A DNA stretch of 36,226 nt from Selenomonadaceae bacterium (GTDB taxonomy: Bacteria; Bacillota; Negativicutes; Selenomonadales; Selenomonadaceae): assembly GCA_017554235.1 (NCBI GenBank), contig JAFZIV010000013.1, forward strand, positions 1-36,226. Direction: 5' to 3'. Below the pieces are notes generated by a model. It was not told the origin of the DNA. It was given only the letters and a program-made list of their open reading frames with translations, and searched no databases. The position numbers and the translations under genes were made by a program. This document shows, one piece after another, positions 34,094 to 36,226 of the stretch; the first letter of the stretch is position 1; each line of letters starts with the position of its first letter.

Positions 34094-36226
34094 ATGAAAA
34101 ATTGTTTTTTGAGAGTTAAAGGCGTGCCAAGCGTGATAATATCCGGCATCGCAGGAAACTCTAACGGTAAGAAAAAGTTTAACTTCGACATTCAGCGGTT
34201 TGCCAACATCAGCAACAGCACGAACAACACTGTCATAACAGGAACTGCAAATGACGATTCTATTTTCAATGGTAGTTCCAAATATTATTTTAGCGGCTCG
34301 AACGTTACAATAAATGCACTTGCCGGCAATGATAAAATTACAAATTTGGCTCCAAACGTGACGATAAATGGCGGCGAAGGTGACGATAAAATTACCATTT
34401 ACAGCGGAGTAAGCGTTGCTGTTTACGGCGGCTCAGGCAACGATTATATTGACAATTCTGGTAGTGATGCGACAATCAGCGGTGGTGATGGCAACGATTC
34501 CATTTATAATTCTGGTAGTGATGCGACAATTACCGGCGGATTAGGTAACGATTCAATTCAAAACAGTGCCAAAGCTTTGATTTACGGTGGAGAAGGTGAG
34601 GACACCATTTCAATCGGAAGCTCCGGGGATTATTCGACGATCATCGGCGGCGATGGTAATGACTCAATTTTCAATGTCAGTGATTATTCGACAATAAGTG
34701 GAGGCGAAGGTAACGATACAATTACAAATTATGAATACAATACCTCCGTTGTTTCCTATTATGGTAATTATAACTCGATTTACGGCGGAGCAGGAGATGA
34801 CAAAATCAGTATCTATGGTAGTTCTCAAGGCTTGACGATAAATGGTGGTGCAGGTAATGACACGATTTATGGGGCAAGTTTGAGCAGTATCGGGAATATT
34901 TATCAATACAATAGCGGCGAGGGAAATGACGTTATCTACGGTTTCAATACCAACGATACTTTGCAGGTGAACAGCAGTTATACTACGCAGAAAAGCGGCA
35001 GTGATTTGATTTTAAAATTAGGAAGCAACTCAGTCACTTTTAAAGAAGTGCTTGCTGATTCTTATGTCAAAGTCAATGTACAGAATACAGCGACAGGAAA
35101 ATCGACCGTCTTAAATGACTGGAGTGTAATGAGTGGAACAGCAGGTAATGATTCTCTGATAAACGTGGCAGAAACTGTTACGGTAGAAGGACTTGCAGGC
35201 AATGACACTATTCAAAATTACGGCGCGAGTGTTGCAGTTTACGGCGTCGACGATAACGATTACATTCAAAATTCTGGCTCAAATGTAACGATAGACGGCG
35301 GTGATGGTACTGATTCAATTTACAACAATGGTGCAAGTGTCGCGGTTTACGGTGGAAAAGGTGAGGACACTATTTCCATAGGAAGCTACGGTGATAGTTC
35401 GTCAATCGATGGCGGCGACGGCAACGATTACATTGAAAATTATGGTGCTTATTCGTCAATAAGTGGCGGCAATGGCGATGACTACATTAGCAATTATTAT
35501 AGCGATAACGTAACGATAAGCGGAGGAGACGGCAACGATTACATTCACAATTGGAATGGCGACTACGTCTACGTATCTATAAGCGGCGGCGATGGCAACG
35601 ATACCATTGAAAATTATGGCAGAAACGTGACGATAAGCGGCGGAGCGGGTGATGACACTATTTCGCTTTCAAGTAGCAGTTACTCTTCGCTTAGAGTCAT
35701 TGAGTATGAAAATGGAGACGGCAACGATTATGTTTACGGCTTCCAATCTAATGACACGTTGATAATCAGCGGCACAAAGTACAGCACGACGAAGAGCAAC
35801 AATAACGTGATTGTTACTGCAGGTTCAGGTAAAATTACGTTGCAAGGTGCGGCGAGTTTGTCGACGATAAACATTAAAGGAACTTTAGGAGGCGGAAATA
35901 TGGACACAATTTCAAACGGCGTAACGCTCAGCAATAACACGAATAACACGGTTATCACGGGAACGGCTTACGGTGATTCGATTTACAACAATGGGAACTA
36001 TGCTACAATCGACGCAGGCACAGGTAATGATACAATTACAAATTATGGATACCGTACATCCACTTCCAATACCTCTGTCACTTCTAGTTATGGCAGTTAT
36101 AACTCGATTTACGGCGGAGTAGGAGATGACAAAATCAGTATCTATGGAAGTTCTCAAGGCTTGACAGTAAACGGTGGCACTGGCAACGATACCATTTACA
36201 ATAGCAATTCTTATGCAGGCAATATC
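34094..36226 (+). CDS. RTX-like repeat protein, N-terminal 711 codons (runs off the right edge)
   Basis: The frame from the ATG at 34094 is open through the last base, without a stop. After a short start with FNFDIQRFA (about residues 30-38) the protein is made of GGxGNDxI nonapeptides spaced by a second 9-residue strand (xNxGxxxTI), an 18-residue period. Such GGxGxD repeats form calcium-loaded beta-rolls in secreted proteins. Three large modules are seen, opening near 34216 (NTVITGTAND), 35130 (MSGTAGND) and 35935 (NTVITGTAYG). Modules 1 and 2 end with a FxxNDTL beta-domain. There is no signal peptide, so type I secretion with a C-terminal signal is likely. Calcium-binding adhesin or surface-layer roles are both possible. 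Confidence 0.85.
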   Translation, partial: MKNCFLRVKGVPSVIISGIAGNSNGKKKFNFDIQRFANISNSTNNTVITGTANDDSIFNGSSKYYFSGSNVTINALAGNDKITNLAPNVTINGGEGDDKITIYSGVSVAVYGGSGNDYIDNSGSDATISGGDGNDSIYNSGSDATITGGLGNDSIQNSAKALIYGGEGEDTISIGSSGDYSTIIGGDGNDSIFNVSDYSTISGGEGNDTITNYEYNTSVVSYYGNYNSIYGGAGDDKISIYGSSQGLTINGGAGNDTIYGASLSSIGNIYQYNSGEGNDVIYGFNTNDTLQVNSSYTTQKSGSDLILKLGSNSVTFKEVLADSYVKVNVQNTATGKSTVLNDWSVMSGTAGNDSLINVAETVTVEGLAGNDTIQNYGASVAVYGVDDNDYIQNSGSNVTIDGGDGTDSIYNNGASVAVYGGKGEDTISIGSYGDSSSIDGGDGNDYIENYGAYSSISGGNGDDYISNYYSDNVTISGGDGNDYIHNWNGDYVYVSISGGDGNDTIENYGRNVTISGGAGDDTISLSSSSYSSLRVIEYENGDGNDYVYGFQSNDTLIISGTKYSTTKSNNNVIVTAGSGKITLQGAASLSTINIKGTLGGGNMDTISNGVTLSNNTNNTVITGTAYGDSIYNNGNYATIDAGTGNDTITNYGYRTSTSNTSVTSSYGSYNSIYGGVGDDKISIYGSSQGLTVNGGTGNDTIYNSNSYAGNI
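34769..34873 (+). repeat. Long direct repeat, copy A, inside the RTX-like gene
   Basis: From tataactcgatttacggcgg onward about 100 bp match 36102-36206 with only scattered changes, the first 70 bp nearly without change. The encoded peptide starts YNSIYGGAGDDKISIYGSSQ. Confidence 0.75.
36102..36206 (+). repeat. Long direct repeat, copy B, inside the RTX-like gene
   Basis: Second copy of the 34769-34873 segment, 1333 bp downstream. Most changes gather in the last third. Confidence 0.75.

Noticed and set aside
34219-36226. Regular repeats resembling a CRISPR array
   Set aside because: The repeats are in an open frame, vary in sequence, have no unique equal-length spacers, and encode GGxGND units.
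1-36226. tRNA or rRNA genes
   Set aside because: Reading the gaps on both strands showed no tRNA cloverleaf or rRNA sequence.

Overview
The window looks like chromosomal DNA of a low-GC, Gram-negative-type Firmicute, most plausibly a member of the Negativicutes (Selenomonas-like). This is an inference. The Firmicute-style genes are long-form hpf, a DacF-type carboxypeptidase, ftsE, a type-II ileS and a two-gene tatA-tatC. They sit beside a periplasmic adaptor, exported TPR proteins and an RTX-like giant protein, which fit a cell with an outer membrane. Many genes start with TTG or GTG behind good ribosome-binding sites.

Left part (1-8.1 kb, + strand). The window opens inside one end of an IS5-like element. 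Next come an efflux adaptor without a pump gene, a membrane diguanylate cyclase, a beta-carbonic anhydrase with a small unknown gene, a Cache-domain chemoreceptor, a P-loop/Asp23-like fusion protein and ftsE. No ftsX follows ftsE.

8.1-20.2 kb (mostly - strand). Two paralogous exported TPR genes flank the 3' remnant of an IS200/IS605-type tnpB with its hairpin right end. Then come an MTA/purine nucleoside phosphorylase, hpf (+ strand), and a - strand housekeeping run read right to left: surE-ahcY, a terminator and new promoter, fmt-dnaE, a palindromic repeat, then dacF. A lone glucitol-type PTS IIA-like gene closes this part.

20.3-25.7 kb (+ strand). After tatA-tatC a separate promoter opens a roughly 300-nt leader. 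It holds three hairpins of the same architecture, with compensating base changes and a shared apical sequence, plus a fourth hairpin. It leads into a tightly packed run: a 636-aa protein with a helical N-terminal part and a TerD-like C-terminal part, a small antitoxin-like gene, a VapC PIN toxin and a UbiD-type decarboxylase. This leader and operon are the best candidate for an undescribed system.

25.7-36.2 kb. A DUF1919-type surface-saccharide gene is split by a frameshift exactly at a run of eight G, so it may be phase variable. Then follow ileS (- strand), an iorB without iorA, a CydC-like ABC half-transporter with a tandem repeat in its linker, a dCache chemoreceptor, and the first 711 codons of an RTX-like repeat protein that runs off the window.

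All functional calls come from reading motifs by eye. No database search was possible.
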